This document shows, in pieces, positions 36,548 to 46,150 of a DNA stretch of 64,000 nt. The stretch lies in contig NZ_JH600070.1 in NCBI RefSeq assembly GCF_000245015.1, positions 124,001-188,000 on the forward strand, read 5' to 3'. The first letter of the stretch is position 1; each line of letters opens with the position of its first letter. The position numbers and the translations under genes were made by a program. Source of the stretch: Beggiatoa alba B18LD (GTDB taxonomy: Bacteria; Pseudomonadota; Gammaproteobacteria; Beggiatoales; Beggiatoaceae). The notes beneath the pieces were generated by a model. It saw only the letters and a list, made by a program, of their open reading frames with translations, did no database searches and was not told where the DNA came from.

Positions 36548-36634
36548 TACGATGCATTTGGTAATATCACCCAAGATACTAATCCTGAGTTTAAACCGTT
36601 TGGTTTTGCGGGTGGGTTGTATGATGTTGATAAC
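36548..36634 (+). pseudogene. RHS/YD-repeat core fragment
   Basis: One plus-strand frame reads [15 protein letters not shown] then [14 protein letters not shown]. The YDAFGN...[10 protein letters not shown] pattern is the conserved end of the RHS core just before the variable toxin tip (normally continuing D-T-G-L-V-R-F-G-A-R-D-Y-D). It has no start codon and is cut on both sides by family A copies, so it is a relic of an RHS polymorphic toxin gene. Confidence 0.85.
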
Positions 36635-36934
36635 CTGAGTTCGGCGAGTTTTATAAAATAAAACAGAGACCTGTTAGGTTTTCAAAACCTAGCAGGTCTG
36701 TCGGAACACGCGAATCGGTTTGAAGGACTGGCAGGGACTACTCTCTTATTTTTTATCAAGATTCATCAAACAAGATTAAAACCTTGTCTGAATCAGAATT
36801 TTCAGGATTAACAGGATTTAAAACCCTCAAACCAAAAAGTTAGGTGAATCATGCTTTTTAATCCTGCTAATCCTGAAAATCCTGATTCAGACAAGCTGTT
36901 GTCTTTTTAAAAGAATATCGCCGAACTTAGGTTA
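36632..36934. repeat. Family A composite palindromic repeat, copy 4 (expanded)
   Basis: It begins with AACCTGAGTTCGGCGAG and the AGACCTGTTAGG hairpin. About 90 bases of unrelated sequence follow (with a family B-like GGACTGGCAGGGAC piece), then the inner arms and the end ATCGCCGAACTTAGGTT. It is longer than the other copies. It interrupts the RHS fragment on its right side. Confidence 0.8.
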
Positions 36935-36942
36935 AAAATAAC

Positions 36943-36976
36943 AAAGCCTCTCCCATATTCGTGGGAGAGGCTTCTA
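36943..36976 (-). terminator. Rho-independent terminator of the dihydrolipoyl dehydrogenase gene
   Basis: AAGCCTCTCCCA and TGGGAGAGGCTT pair over a short loop, 45 bases beyond the stop of the minus-strand gene. T-rich sequence follows on both strands. Confidence 0.85.
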
Positions 36977-37018
36977 TTTTTTGCGATTACATTTTTTCGT
37001 GTTTAAACAAGGGTGTTG

Positions 37019-38776
37019 TTATGCCCAAGGGGTTTTACGTGGGGCATATAAATCGGTGATTTCCCCTGTTGCGACTTCTGCGGCAAAGGCGATTGTTTCC
37101 GATAAAGTTGGATGGGCATGAATCGTTAAGCCTAAATCATGCACATCTGCCCCCATTTCATAGGCAAGCATGGTTTCTGCGAGTAAATCCCCTGCGTTCA
37201 CGCCGACAATGCCCGCACCAATAACACGCTTGGTTTTACGGTCAAATAACAGTTTGGTCATGCCTTCATCACGTCCTAAACTGAGTGCACGCCCGCTTGC
37301 CGCCCATGGGAATACGCCTTTTTCGTATTCGATACCTTTGGCTTTAGCTTCGGTTTCTGTTAAGCCCATCCATGCAACTTCGGGGTCTGTGTAGGCAACG
37401 GAGGGAATGGTGCGGGCATCAAAGTAGGATTTATGTCCTGAGGCATTTTCTGCCGCAATTTTCCCTTCATGTACGGCTTTATGTGCCAACATGGGATTGC
37501 CGACAATATCCCCAATTGCATAGATATGTGGAATATTGGTGCGCATTTGTTTATCAACGGGAATAAAGCCCATTTCGTTGACAATCACGCCTGCTTTATC
37601 TGCGTCAATCAGTTTACCGTTGGGTCTTCTACCCACAGCAACCAGCACTTTGTCATATATTACAGAGGCGGGCGCATTCGCCCCTTCAAAATGGACTTTT
37701 AGACCTTCGGGAAGGGATTCTATTTGGGTCACTTTGGTGTTGAGGTAGATATTGGCGTATTGTTTTTCTATCCGTTTTTGTAAGGGTTTGACAATGTCGC
37801 GGTCGCAACCTGTAATGAGTTCGCCTAACAGTTCGACGATACTGATTTCTGAGCCTAAGGCGTTGTAAACGGTTGCCATTTCTAGCCCAATAATGCCACC
37901 ACCGATGACCAGTAATTTTTTAGGTACATCGGTCAGCCGTAGCGCGTCGGTAGAGTCCATTAAGCGTCGGTCATGGTAGGGAAAACTGGGAATTTTTGTC
38001 GGTTGTGAGCCTGCGGCAATGATGGCCGTTTCAAAGGAAATGGTTTTAATACCTTCCGTTGTTTCTACTTGTAAAGTATGCGGGGAGGTAAATTTGCCCG
38101 TTCCTGTGACAACTTGTACTTTGCGTTGTTTAGCAAGTCCTGCTAAACCAGAAGTTAAGCGTTTAATAACGCTATCTTTCCAATCGGCGAGTTTTTTTAG
38201 GTCAATAATGGGTTGGGTGAAGCTCACGCCGTGTTTACCCATTTCTTGGCTTTCGTTGATGATAGCGGCGGTGTGTAGCAGGGCTTTAGAGGGGATGCAA
38301 CCCACGTTGAGGCAAACTCCGCCTAATGTGTTGAATTTTTCTACTAAAACAACTTTTTTGCCTAAGTCGGCAGCACGGAAGGCGGCTGTGTAACCGCCAG
38401 GCCCTGAGCCTAAGACGAGCACTTCTGCTTGTATATCACTAGAGCCTGCGGGAACATTGGCTGCTTTGGGGGCTGGCTCGCTGGTAACGCTGGGCGCAGG
38501 CACTGGCGCGGGTTTACTCGCTACAGCACCACTGCCACTGGTTTCTAAGAGAAGGACGAGTGAGCCTTCTGAGACTTTATCGCCGAGTTTAACTTTTAAT
38601 TCTTTTACAGTCCCTGCGACAGGGCAGGGGACTTCCATCGTCGCTTTGTCGCTTTCTAAGGTGAGAAGAGATTGATCTTTTTGTACGGTATCACCGACTG
38701 CAACCAGCAGTTCAATGATAGCCACGTTTTTAAAATCTCCGATATCAGGGACATGAACTTCTATGATATTGCTCAT
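37019..38776 (-). CDS. lpdA: Dihydrolipoyl dehydrogenase with N-terminal lipoyl domain
   Basis: A 585-residue FAD enzyme that reoxidises dihydrolipoamide, normally the E3 subunit of pyruvate or 2-oxoglutarate dehydrogenase. An N-terminal lipoyl domain (1-80) has the lipoylated Lys44 in ESDKATMEV. An Ala/Pro linker (about 82-112) leads to the flavoprotein, with GSGPGGYTAA, redox Cys155/Cys160 in GGVCLNVGCIPSK, GGGIIGLE for NAD, and the catalytic HAHPTLSE near the C-terminus. A fused lipoyl domain on E3 is known in some bacteria. The usual aceE/aceF partners are not adjacent: the upstream neighbour is a dynamin gene. AAGGAG before the ATG supports the start; a terminator follows. Confidence 0.96.
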   Translation of the reverse strand: MSNIIEVHVPDIGDFKNVAIIELLVAVGDTVQKDQSLLTLESDKATMEVPCPVAGTVKELKVKLGDKVSEGSLVLLLETSGSGAVASKPAPVPAPSVTSEPAPKAANVPAGSSDIQAEVLVLGSGPGGYTAAFRAADLGKKVVLVEKFNTLGGVCLNVGCIPSKALLHTAAIINESQEMGKHGVSFTQPIIDLKKLADWKDSVIKRLTSGLAGLAKQRKVQVVTGTGKFTSPHTLQVETTEGIKTISFETAIIAAGSQPTKIPSFPYHDRRLMDSTDALRLTDVPKKLLVIGGGIIGLEMATVYNALGSEISIVELLGELITGCDRDIVKPLQKRIEKQYANIYLNTKVTQIESLPEGLKVHFEGANAPASVIYDKVLVAVGRRPNGKLIDADKAGVIVNEMGFIPVDKQMRTNIPHIYAIGDIVGNPMLAHKAVHEGKIAAENASGHKSYFDARTIPSVAYTDPEVAWMGLTETEAKAKGIEYEKGVFPWAASGRALSLGRDEGMTKLLFDRKTKRVIGAGIVGVNAGDLLAETMLAYEMGADVHDLGLTIHAHPTLSETIAFAAEVATGEITDLYAPRKTPWA

Positions 38777-38883
38777 TATTACTCCTTATGGTGTTTTGAG
38801 TATAACCACGCATTATCATGGGTATAGAGAATGCGTGGGGTAGCGATGGGCTTGTGACCCGTTTATGTGGGTAATGGGGGTAA

Positions 38884-40659
38884 TTATTCCAACGCAAGGT
38901 TGGGGTAATCGTTTTGCAATCGGTTTTTTAGCACTTCTAAAGCTTGCTGGGTTTGTTGTTGTTGTGTGGTGAGTTGGGCGATGTCTTTGGCTTCGTTAGC
39001 AAGGTAGGCATCAAATTTTAAAAAGTGTTTATCCACATCAAATTTTAAATTTTGAATGTAGGGGCGGAGGTGTTCGTGAATACGGCGTTTCAGTTCTTCA
39101 CTGGTTCTTTGAATGTTTTCGTTGTATTCCGTGATAACTTGGTGTTTGCTCCATTGCGCCCCGCCTCCAACGACGACAAGCCCTAAAGCAACGACTAAAC
39201 CACCTGTTACGTCTAACCAGATGCCTTGTGAAAGGGTCGCAAGAATACCACCAACCGCTGTAACCCCGCCCCCTGTTGCAAGTACTGCGACAATATTCCA
39301 AAGCGGGTTATTGTCGGTCATTGGTTGCATGTGTTTGCCGTCGTTTTTTACGAAAATATTAAAGTATTCTTTAAGTTCGCCTAAAATGCCGTTGCGTTTT
39401 TCTGCGATATGGGTAAAAACAGTATCGTTGTTGATTAAGGGGTTTTTTTGCGTCACTTGAATTTTTAATTCAATTTGGGCAACCATTTGTTGTACGTTGT
39501 GAGCAACATCAAAAATTCCTGAATTCAGGCGTTCTTGTAAAACGTGTGTGAGTTCTTTTTGTAACCGATTTTTAAAATCTTCTAACCATTCGTTAAACGA
39601 TTTCGTATTACTCAGTTTATTAATCAGGGGTAAGTTTTTGATGGTTCTGCCTAATAGACTGAATAAGCCAAGCTCTTCACTCATTTCTTGTTCTAAGTCT
39701 TTGGCAACTTTATGATAACCTTCAAGGGTGTAATTAATAACGCGGTCAACTTCGTTAATAGAATGTTGTTCGCGTTGTACGAGTAGTTGCTTCACTTCTA
39801 AGCGAAAGGCTTGGTCAGCTTCTAATTGTCCTTGACGGGTTTGTAGCCCTTTTTGTAGTTGTTCTAAAATGTGTAAAGCTGTTTTAACGCCATTATGTAG
39901 TTTTAAAACAACGGCATTGCTACCCGTGATATTTTCTTGAATATAGGCACGAATGAGATGAAAACCGCTTTTATCGGTTTGCCCTGCTAATTCATCTTTT
40001 GCAGAAACGCAAAAAGTACGCGGGTTGTCAATTCCACGTTTTTGAGCTTCTCGCACGACGTTGTTTAAGTTAATGTTTAACCCTTCAGGACTTGCCGCGA
40101 GTAAATCGGCTTGTTGAAGAATGAAAATAACTTTTTTGTGCCATTCTTGATGAATATAACTGAGGAATTTCCAAGCAGATTCTTGATAGGGATTGATGCA
40201 GGGAAAAACAAAAATAATTAAATCGCTGTGGGGGATAAAATGCTCTGTAATTTCTTGATGTTCTTTAATTGTAACGTTATTTGTGCCTGGTGTGTCGACA
40301 ATAGCGAGTTCTTTTAAAATATCGATAGGTAGGGTAATTTTCTTTAAATGTTCGTTAAGCACATGTGTGCTTTCTTTTTCACCGTAAACGATTTGTTGGA
40401 CGGTGTCTGTGCAAGGGTCTGGCGCGACTTTGCATATATCACGACTGAGTAAGGCATTAATAAAACTACTTTTACCCGCTTTTACTTCGCCAACGACCAC
40501 AAACATAAAGGGGTCAGTTGTCCGCATTCGTAGTTCGCTGACCCAGTCTGTTAATTCTTTGTTACCAACGGCGATGGAAATATCTTGTAATGCTTTTAAA
40601 TGCGTCGCTAAATCGGTTCGATAATATTGCAATTGTTGGTCAAAAATTTGATCGTTCAT
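38884..40659 (-). CDS. Bacterial dynamin-like GTPase
   Basis: A 591-residue protein. The G domain (about 48-250) has P-loop GEVKAGKSS (57-65), a switch Thr region (DPCTDTVQQI), and G3 VDTPGTN. The G4 position reads LQQADLL rather than TKxD, so nucleotide specificity may be altered. Long helical stalk segments follow. A hydrophobic hairpin at about 448-500 (WNIVAVLATGGGVTAVGGIL and GGLVVALGLVVVGGG) should insert in the inner membrane, as in the paddle of bacterial dynamins. The family remodels or repairs membranes; relatives also act in stress and phage defence. Monocistronic by spacing; no second dynamin gene adjoins. Confidence 0.9.
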   Translation of the reverse strand: MNDQIFDQQLQYYRTDLATHLKALQDISIAVGNKELTDWVSELRMRTTDPFMFVVVGEVKAGKSSFINALLSRDICKVAPDPCTDTVQQIVYGEKESTHVLNEHLKKITLPIDILKELAIVDTPGTNNVTIKEHQEITEHFIPHSDLIIFVFPCINPYQESAWKFLSYIHQEWHKKVIFILQQADLLAASPEGLNINLNNVVREAQKRGIDNPRTFCVSAKDELAGQTDKSGFHLIRAYIQENITGSNAVVLKLHNGVKTALHILEQLQKGLQTRQGQLEADQAFRLEVKQLLVQREQHSINEVDRVINYTLEGYHKVAKDLEQEMSEELGLFSLLGRTIKNLPLINKLSNTKSFNEWLEDFKNRLQKELTHVLQERLNSGIFDVAHNVQQMVAQIELKIQVTQKNPLINNDTVFTHIAEKRNGILGELKEYFNIFVKNDGKHMQPMTDNNPLWNIVAVLATGGGVTAVGGILATLSQGIWLDVTGGLVVALGLVVVGGGAQWSKHQVITEYNENIQRTSEELKRRIHEHLRPYIQNLKFDVDKHFLKFDAYLANEAKDIAQLTTQQQQTQQALEVLKNRLQNDYPNLALE

Positions 40660-40933
40660 GCTGGGTATCCATCATAAAATGGTACAAAGTCTGTGTGATG
40701 CGTTCTGTCATCATTGGTTTATAACATGGATTGTTTATCCATCATTTACAATAGCTTTTAAGATAACAGGCTTTATAATCGTTTTTAATGCAAGGAATGC
40801 GTTGATATGTGCAGTATTGTATCAGGTTTGAAGGAATTTCTTTTAAATAGTCGTTTCTTGCAAAACGTGTAAAAATAAAGACGTATTTTATTAAAATTAA
40901 ACCTAAAAAACGAATAATTATAGTCTATTTCTT

Positions 40934-41401
40934 ATGAAAACCATTCGTGAGCAAATTATTCAGCGCATTATGTCTCAACTAGAAACCATCACGAGTATTA
41001 ATGGTTATGAAAATACTATCGGTTCTGGGCATGTTTACCGTCAAGAAGCGGTGATTAAGCAGGCGAGTCCGCCTGCTGCTGCTGTGTGGGAATTGGAGGA
41101 GGAGCGCAAACGTAATGCTTATGGGGGAACAGTGCGTATTTTAAAAGTACGTGTAGAAGCCATTGTCAACGCGCCTGTTGATAAGCATCCCGCGTCTGTC
41201 AGCAATGCGTTATTAGGCGATATTGAAAAAGCCTTAATTATTGCTGATACCTCATTAGATTCTTTAATTGATGATATTCAAGATATTGCCGCAGAAATTG
41301 CTCATTTTCCACATGATAAAAGTCTGGCAGGCGCGGCGATTGATTTTGAAATTAAATATACAACGGAATGGGGCGACCCGTATTCGCAAGGGTATTCGTA
41401 A
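40934..41401 (+). CDS. Orphan phage tail component-like protein
   Basis: A 155-residue protein. IREQIIQRIMSQLETITSI, GSGHVYRQEAVIKQASPPAAAVWELEEER and the later NALLGDIEKALI recall small phage or tailocin head-tail/tail-terminator proteins, where a similar spacing of helix, PPA strand and helix is seen. This is resemblance by eye only. No other phage gene lies nearby; neighbours are a dynamin and a secreted propeller gene. It could be a remnant of a lost prophage or a co-opted protein. No clear ribosome site precedes the ATG. Family A repeat copy 5 begins five bases after the stop. Confidence 0.5.
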   Translation: MKTIREQIIQRIMSQLETITSINGYENTIGSGHVYRQEAVIKQASPPAAAVWELEEERKRNAYGGTVRILKVRVEAIVNAPVDKHPASVSNALLGDIEKALIIADTSLDSLIDDIQDIAAEIAHFPHDKSLAGAAIDFEIKYTTEWGDPYSQGYS

Positions 41402-41405
41402 TAAT

Positions 41406-41680
41406 AATCTGAGTTCGGCGAATTTCTTTTAAAAAGACAACAGTTTGTCTGAATCAGGATTTTCAGGATTAAAAGATTGTCTGAATCAGAATTTTCAGAA
41501 TTAACAGAATTTTCAGAATTAAAAAGACAAGAAAATTAAAAGAATAAAAATTATGTTTTAATTGTTTTAATTGTTTTTAATTGTTTTTAATTCTGCTAAT
41601 TCTGCTAATTCTGTGAATTCTGATTCAGACAAAAAAAGACCTGCTAGGTTTTGAAAACCTAGCAGGTCTTTTAGTTTAAA
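41406..41680. repeat. Family A composite palindromic repeat, copy 5
   Basis: It begins AATCTGAGTTCGGCGAA, has the left inner arm twice (GTCTGAATCAGGATT and again GTCTGAATCAGAATT), an expanded AT-rich centre with repeated AATTGTTTT units, the right inner arm and the AGACCTGCTAGG hairpin. The right outer arm is missing. It lies between convergent genes. Confidence 0.8.
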
Positions 41681-41699
41681 AAAGCCAATAGGTTAGCCT

Positions 41700-44360
41700 T
41701 TAATCAATATCCACAACTAAACTTTCTTGGTTAACGATTAAAGTTCCATCTGCAAGGCGATAGCCAAAGCGAATGAACAGTTGTCCTGTTGCGACAAATT
41801 GTCCTTGATACATAATCACTTCATTTTGTTCGGCTAATGTTACGTTGTGTTTAAACGGCACTAAAGCTGTAACATCTTTTCCATCCCAGACTTGAATACT
41901 GTTGTCTTCTCCTAGCATGAAATAAAGGGTTTGATTAGGTAATAGGGGATGTTTAAACGCTGCATACACTACGATATCCGCCGTTTGTCCAAGATGTTTT
42001 GTTTCAGGTTGTATCGTACCTCGAATATTAACAGGGCTTGTCAAGGGTAAGTAAAACCCTTTTGCTGTCTCTGTGCAGAGGTTAGGCAGTTGAATCCCCC
42101 CTTTAAAAATGGCATCCGTTGGGAAAGCGGTGTTTACGGTGTAAGCCCCAAGTGTTCCAGAGAAAAGTTCTGGTTCTGGATTATTGCGGGTGTAGCTGGC
42201 AATGCCATCTTTTAAGAAATCACGCCCATATAAGGTGTTTTCATCATAGGCATCAATACGCCAGTTATAAATGCTTGTTAAGGGGGCAACAGGACACCAT
42301 ACGTTTTTTTCGGGGTAGTAGCGGGCAATGGTGTTGTAAGAACGCGCATAAACGGTATTTGAGGCAGACAGGGTTAATTCACTGCCTGTAAAGCTGATGT
42401 TTTCGTCATTGTTATAAGACTCAATTTTTGCTTGTAAACCGTGATTAATCATTGTCCAAGTCGCACCTTGATCGGTGCTTTTAAAAATGCCTTTATAGCT
42501 TTGTGCATATAAGGTGTGTGTGTCTGTGGCAATGCCTATTTGTACAAGACTGCCGAGTAAGTCCATGCTGCCAATGACTTGCCAAGTTTTACCATCATCT
42601 GTGCTACGGTAGAGCGCGCCCGCTATTTTGTATAAAACTTGTGGGGTTATGGGGTCAACAATAAATGTGCTGGATGTGTTGGTTTCTTCAAACAGTGCTG
42701 ACCATGTCGCGCCGTCGTCTGTGGTTTTAAACACACTTGCCTTTCCATTAATAAAGTTTGTGATGAGATATAGGACTTTATTGTCATAAGGAACGGTTAG
42801 TAAGTGATGGATAAGATTTGGGCAAGTTTGTAACGTAGTGGGTAATGGGTGGCGGATTTCCGTTTCACCTTGCACTTGGATAGATAGGGATTGGCAATCA
42901 TTGGTATAGCCGTAGAATTTAAACGGGGTTTGATAGCTATTTACGGCTAAATTTGTTGTTGATAAGGAAAGACTTGTTAGGGTTTGCCATGTTTCGCCTC
43001 TGTCTGTGGATTGGAAAAACTCGCCATTAGAGTAGATATAAACGGAAGGGGTATCGATTGCCGCAACAGAATTGGGTGAAAAAACGGCTTCAATATTGCG
43101 GGTTTCATGAATCCCTTGGTTTTTAAGTTGCCAATGATTACCGCCGTCGGTGGTTTTCAAAATTCCATAACTGCTCGCTAAATATAAAATATCAGCATTA
43201 TTGGGGTCTATTACAGCATCATGAATTCTGTTGTATGACATGGTACTGTAAGGCAATCCTGCTTGTAATAATGTCCATGTGTTACCGCCATCAATACTTT
43301 TATATATGCGATTAAATTCTAAGCCAGCATCTTGGATGGGTGGATAACGTAAACTACGATAATAGCTTGGGAAATTTTTATAATTTGCTGTTTGAATCGC
43401 GTATAAGGTTTGCGGTTGTTGGGCATTCGCAACTAATTGGATTTTGCGAGTGTAAAAATCGTCGCTACTGGTCGGGAAGAGATTTAGCGTTGTTAAATTA
43501 TCCCCCGTCAAGGTGCTACGGTTTAATGTCCATGTTTCAGTATTGGGCATTAATGTGAGGCTATAGAGGGTTGCTGGTTGGGTTGGTATAACGGTGGCGA
43601 CCTTAAAAGTGGGGGAGGCAGGATGATTGGTTGCTGTCCAGTGTTTACCGCCATCTGTGCTTTGATATAAGCGCGCTACGGTGATTGTAGCGTCGCCTTG
43701 TCCTGTTGTCTGGTAAGCGGTTGTATAGATGGTTGCAGGATTATTGGGGTCTGCAAATAAATCGGGTGAGAAAGATAAACGTTCGTTACCATTATCTTGC
43801 CAAGTATTGAACATTTCCTCCCAACGTTTTCCGCCATCTTGTGAACGGTAAATTTTTCCAGCAATTGACCCTTCTGCAAGATTGACATATATCGAACTGG
43901 GTGTTGTTGGTGCAATCAAGCGGATTTGTATGCGTTGTTCGGGGGGATAATATCCTCCTTCTTGAATCGGCAGTTCAAATCCTGCATCCGCAGTGACTGC
44001 AACCCATTCTCCCTGTATTCCTTCCCGTTTATAAAATACGCCTGTTTTTGCCTGTAATGCGTACCAAATGTCGGCATGAGGGTCTTTGACAGGCACAGAA
44101 TAGGGGTATTCATAAGATTCTTTTGGAACAAGAGGGGCTTGTGATAATACCCAGTTTTCGCTTTTATCAGTGCTGTAGTAAAGCGTAGTGTTGTTTCCCA
44201 TTTCGGAAAATAGGGTATAAGGCGTTGTTTGTGTATCCACCCAAAGACGATAAGCCGAGCCGCCGTCAGGTTGATGACCAATTGTCCAGTTATTTTCGCC
44301 CGCGAAACTTTGCATACTGGAGAGTAAACCTCCCCATAAAATCAATGTATAAAACTTCAT
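41700..44360 (-). CDS. Secreted Asp-box (BNR/sortilin-like) beta-propeller protein
   Basis: An 886-residue protein with an N-terminal signal peptide (cleavage likely after MQSFA). Asp-box motifs S-x-D-x-G-x-x-W recur along the chain: YRSQDGGKRW, YQSTDGGKHW, YKSIDGGNTW, LKTTDGGNHW, FQSTDRGETW, FKTTDDGATW, YRSTDDGKTW and FKSTDQGATW, with a degenerate one in YYSTDKSENW. Eight good copies imply one large or two smaller beta propellers as in sortilin, sialidases and xyloglucanases. No catalytic signature for a sialidase is seen. A beta-sandwich-like C-terminal region follows (about 740-886). Predicted periplasmic or extracellular, perhaps binding polysaccharide or protein. Alone on its strand here. 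Confidence 0.88.
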   Translation of the reverse strand: MKFYTLILWGGLLSSMQSFAGENNWTIGHQPDGGSAYRLWVDTQTTPYTLFSEMGNNTTLYYSTDKSENWVLSQAPLVPKESYEYPYSVPVKDPHADIWYALQAKTGVFYKREGIQGEWVAVTADAGFELPIQEGGYYPPEQRIQIRLIAPTTPSSIYVNLAEGSIAGKIYRSQDGGKRWEEMFNTWQDNGNERLSFSPDLFADPNNPATIYTTAYQTTGQGDATITVARLYQSTDGGKHWTATNHPASPTFKVATVIPTQPATLYSLTLMPNTETWTLNRSTLTGDNLTTLNLFPTSSDDFYTRKIQLVANAQQPQTLYAIQTANYKNFPSYYRSLRYPPIQDAGLEFNRIYKSIDGGNTWTLLQAGLPYSTMSYNRIHDAVIDPNNADILYLASSYGILKTTDGGNHWQLKNQGIHETRNIEAVFSPNSVAAIDTPSVYIYSNGEFFQSTDRGETWQTLTSLSLSTTNLAVNSYQTPFKFYGYTNDCQSLSIQVQGETEIRHPLPTTLQTCPNLIHHLLTVPYDNKVLYLITNFINGKASVFKTTDDGATWSALFEETNTSSTFIVDPITPQVLYKIAGALYRSTDDGKTWQVIGSMDLLGSLVQIGIATDTHTLYAQSYKGIFKSTDQGATWTMINHGLQAKIESYNNDENISFTGSELTLSASNTVYARSYNTIARYYPEKNVWCPVAPLTSIYNWRIDAYDENTLYGRDFLKDGIASYTRNNPEPELFSGTLGAYTVNTAFPTDAIFKGGIQLPNLCTETAKGFYLPLTSPVNIRGTIQPETKHLGQTADIVVYAAFKHPLLPNQTLYFMLGEDNSIQVWDGKDVTALVPFKHNVTLAEQNEVIMYQGQFVATGQLFIRFGYRLADGTLIVNQESLVVDID

Positions 44361-44549
44361 AAAATACCTTTGTCATTAGTTGAACAGTACTTTTTTAAGT
44401 ACCTATTTGATAACAAAGATATATTATTAAGTGATTAAAAAATACTAGGGTTTTTCCTGATGGAGGTTTGTGTAAGAACTTTATGCGTAAAAAAACGGTT
44501 TATCTTCCTATAAATGGTTACATCTTGTTTTTAAAACAAATGATAGCAT

Positions 44550-45215
44550 TTAAGGGTGTTGACGTAACCAAGCAATACGGTCAGTTAATCGTTTTTGCCA
44601 TTGAGGGCTTAAGCCTTCTGCATGGGCAATGGCTTCTAGCTGTGAAATTTCAGGACGGTGTTCTAGGACATTTTGCCAAAAATAAGCGATGGTTAAGTGG
44701 GGATTTGGGCAACTGATGCGTTTAAAACTATCGCCTTGGTTTAGTTTGCCTGCTTGTAGTACGCGATAGTACCAGCCTGTTATGTTGTGTTCTTGAATAA
44801 ATAGAGAAAGTTTTTCTATACCAAATTTATGGTTGATTTTCCAGCAAGGGCTACGTGGTTGGCTCACTTGTAGGGTGCAATCCCCAAGTTGGTATATATC
44901 ACCAATACAAACATTGTGCTCATGTAAGCCGATACTGGATAGATTTTCACCCAAACTACCTGCAACAAATTGTTGTGCTTCATGTGGGTATTGAGCAGCT
45001 AATTGGGCGTAATTTTCTGCGGCGTAATGATGAATCGCTTTTTCTGCTCCACCGTGTACTCGTTTGTCGGCTTGATAGTCACCAATCAGTCCTAATTCAT
45101 TTATTTGAATTGTGTTATTAATGGGAAGTTTATAAATGCCTGTCAGTTGTCCCTCTGGGGGTAAGGGGCGAAGTGTGCCGATAAAGAGTTGTGTTAATAC
45201 CGTGTCTGCTGTCAT
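44550..45215 (-). CDS. MOSC-domain protein, YiiM-like
   Basis: A 221-residue protein of the molybdenum-cofactor sulfurase C-terminal (MOSC) group. Indicative blocks are DKRVHGGAEKAIHHYAAENY, GSLGENLSSIGLHEHNVCIGDIYQLG and the conserved Cys in QPRSPCWKINHKFG, which in related enzymes contacts the molybdenum cofactor. E. coli YiiM, the closest architecture, reduces hydroxylated purine analogues. GGGAGGGG before the ATG supports the start. It lies 24 bases after trpC on the same strand, so they may be cotranscribed with no evident functional link. Confidence 0.9.
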   Translation of the reverse strand: MTADTVLTQLFIGTLRPLPPEGQLTGIYKLPINNTIQINELGLIGDYQADKRVHGGAEKAIHHYAAENYAQLAAQYPHEAQQFVAGSLGENLSSIGLHEHNVCIGDIYQLGDCTLQVSQPRSPCWKINHKFGIEKLSLFIQEHNITGWYYRVLQAGKLNQGDSFKRISCPNPHLTIAYFWQNVLEHRPEISQLEAIAHAEGLSPQWQKRLTDRIAWLRQHP

Positions 45216-45239
45216 AAATTTTCCCCTCCCCCTGATGAA

Positions 45240-46043
45240 TTAGGCGTAAAACAGGTGTTGTAAGGCTTCCCCTGGATCAACCGCACGCATGAAGGCTTCT
45301 CCAACAAGAAAAGTATCCACCCCTGCATCTCGGAAAATTTTCACATCTTGTGGTGTATGAATCCCGCTTTCAGTGACGACAATTCGCCCTTTAGGAATAT
45401 CGCCCAATAAATCTAGTGTAGTTTCTAGGTAGGTGTTAAATGTGCGTAAATCACGGTTATTAATCCCTATCAATGTTGTATTTAAGGGGAGTACCCGTTC
45501 TAATTCTTCGCGATCATGTACTTCGATTAAGACTTCCATCCCTAAATGGTAAGAAAGCCCTGCTAAATCTTGTAGTTGTGCATCACCTAATGCCGCCGCA
45601 ATGAGTAGAATGCAATCTGCACCAATCGCACGGGCTTCATAGACTTGATAAGCATCAATTGTAAAATCTTTGCGCAATATGGGCAGGGCACAGGCTGCTT
45701 TTGCTTGTTGTAAATAGGCTTCTGTTCCTTGAAAAAAATCATGGTCAGTGAGTACGGATAAGCAGGCAGCATGGCTACGTTCGTAGCTTTTGGCAATTTC
45801 TTCAGGGTTAAATTGTGGGCGTATGATGCCTTTGCTGGGTGAAGCTTTTTTGATTTCAGCAATAACGGCTGCTTGACGAACGCGCAAACGTGCTTCAATT
45901 GCCCCAATAAAATCACGTGGCGCGGCAGTATCTGCTGCAATGGCACTGAGAGTTTTTAGGGAGCGTTTTTCTGCCCGTTCAATGATTTCTTCAGTTTTGC
46001 GCCGTAAGATTTTTTTGAGGATATCAGGTAGTTGATTAGACAT
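45240..46043 (-). CDS. trpC: Indole-3-glycerol phosphate synthase
   Basis: A 267-residue TIM-barrel enzyme closing the indole ring in tryptophan synthesis. Catalytic residues are visible in [16 protein letters not shown] (Glu and Lys), [15 protein letters not shown] (Lys), [20 protein letters not shown] and [11 protein letters not shown]. It is monofunctional: no phosphoribosyl anthranilate isomerase domain follows, and trpD/trpG do not adjoin, so the tryptophan genes are split in this organism. The downstream MOSC gene is 24 bases away. Confidence 0.96.
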   Translation of the reverse strand: MSNQLPDILKKILRRKTEEIIERAEKRSLKTLSAIAADTAAPRDFIGAIEARLRVRQAAVIAEIKKASPSKGIIRPQFNPEEIAKSYERSHAACLSVLTDHDFFQGTEAYLQQAKAACALPILRKDFTIDAYQVYEARAIGADCILLIAAALGDAQLQDLAGLSYHLGMEVLIEVHDREELERVLPLNTTLIGINNRDLRTFNTYLETTLDLLGDIPKGRIVVTESGIHTPQDVKIFRDAGVDTFLVGEAFMRAVDPGEALQHLFYA

Positions 46044-46150
46044 GGTGTAATGTGTCAGTCATCGAAAAAGTGATAGTTTACCGACTTTTTCTAGTTGTGC
46101 TAAGTCTATTAAAATCCTTTAAAAAGGAAAGTTCTCTTATATTGACTGGG

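Noticed and set aside
42119-42391. Plus-strand frames inside the Asp-box propeller gene
   Set aside because: They are antisense shadows; the minus-strand frame has a signal peptide and eight Asp-boxes.
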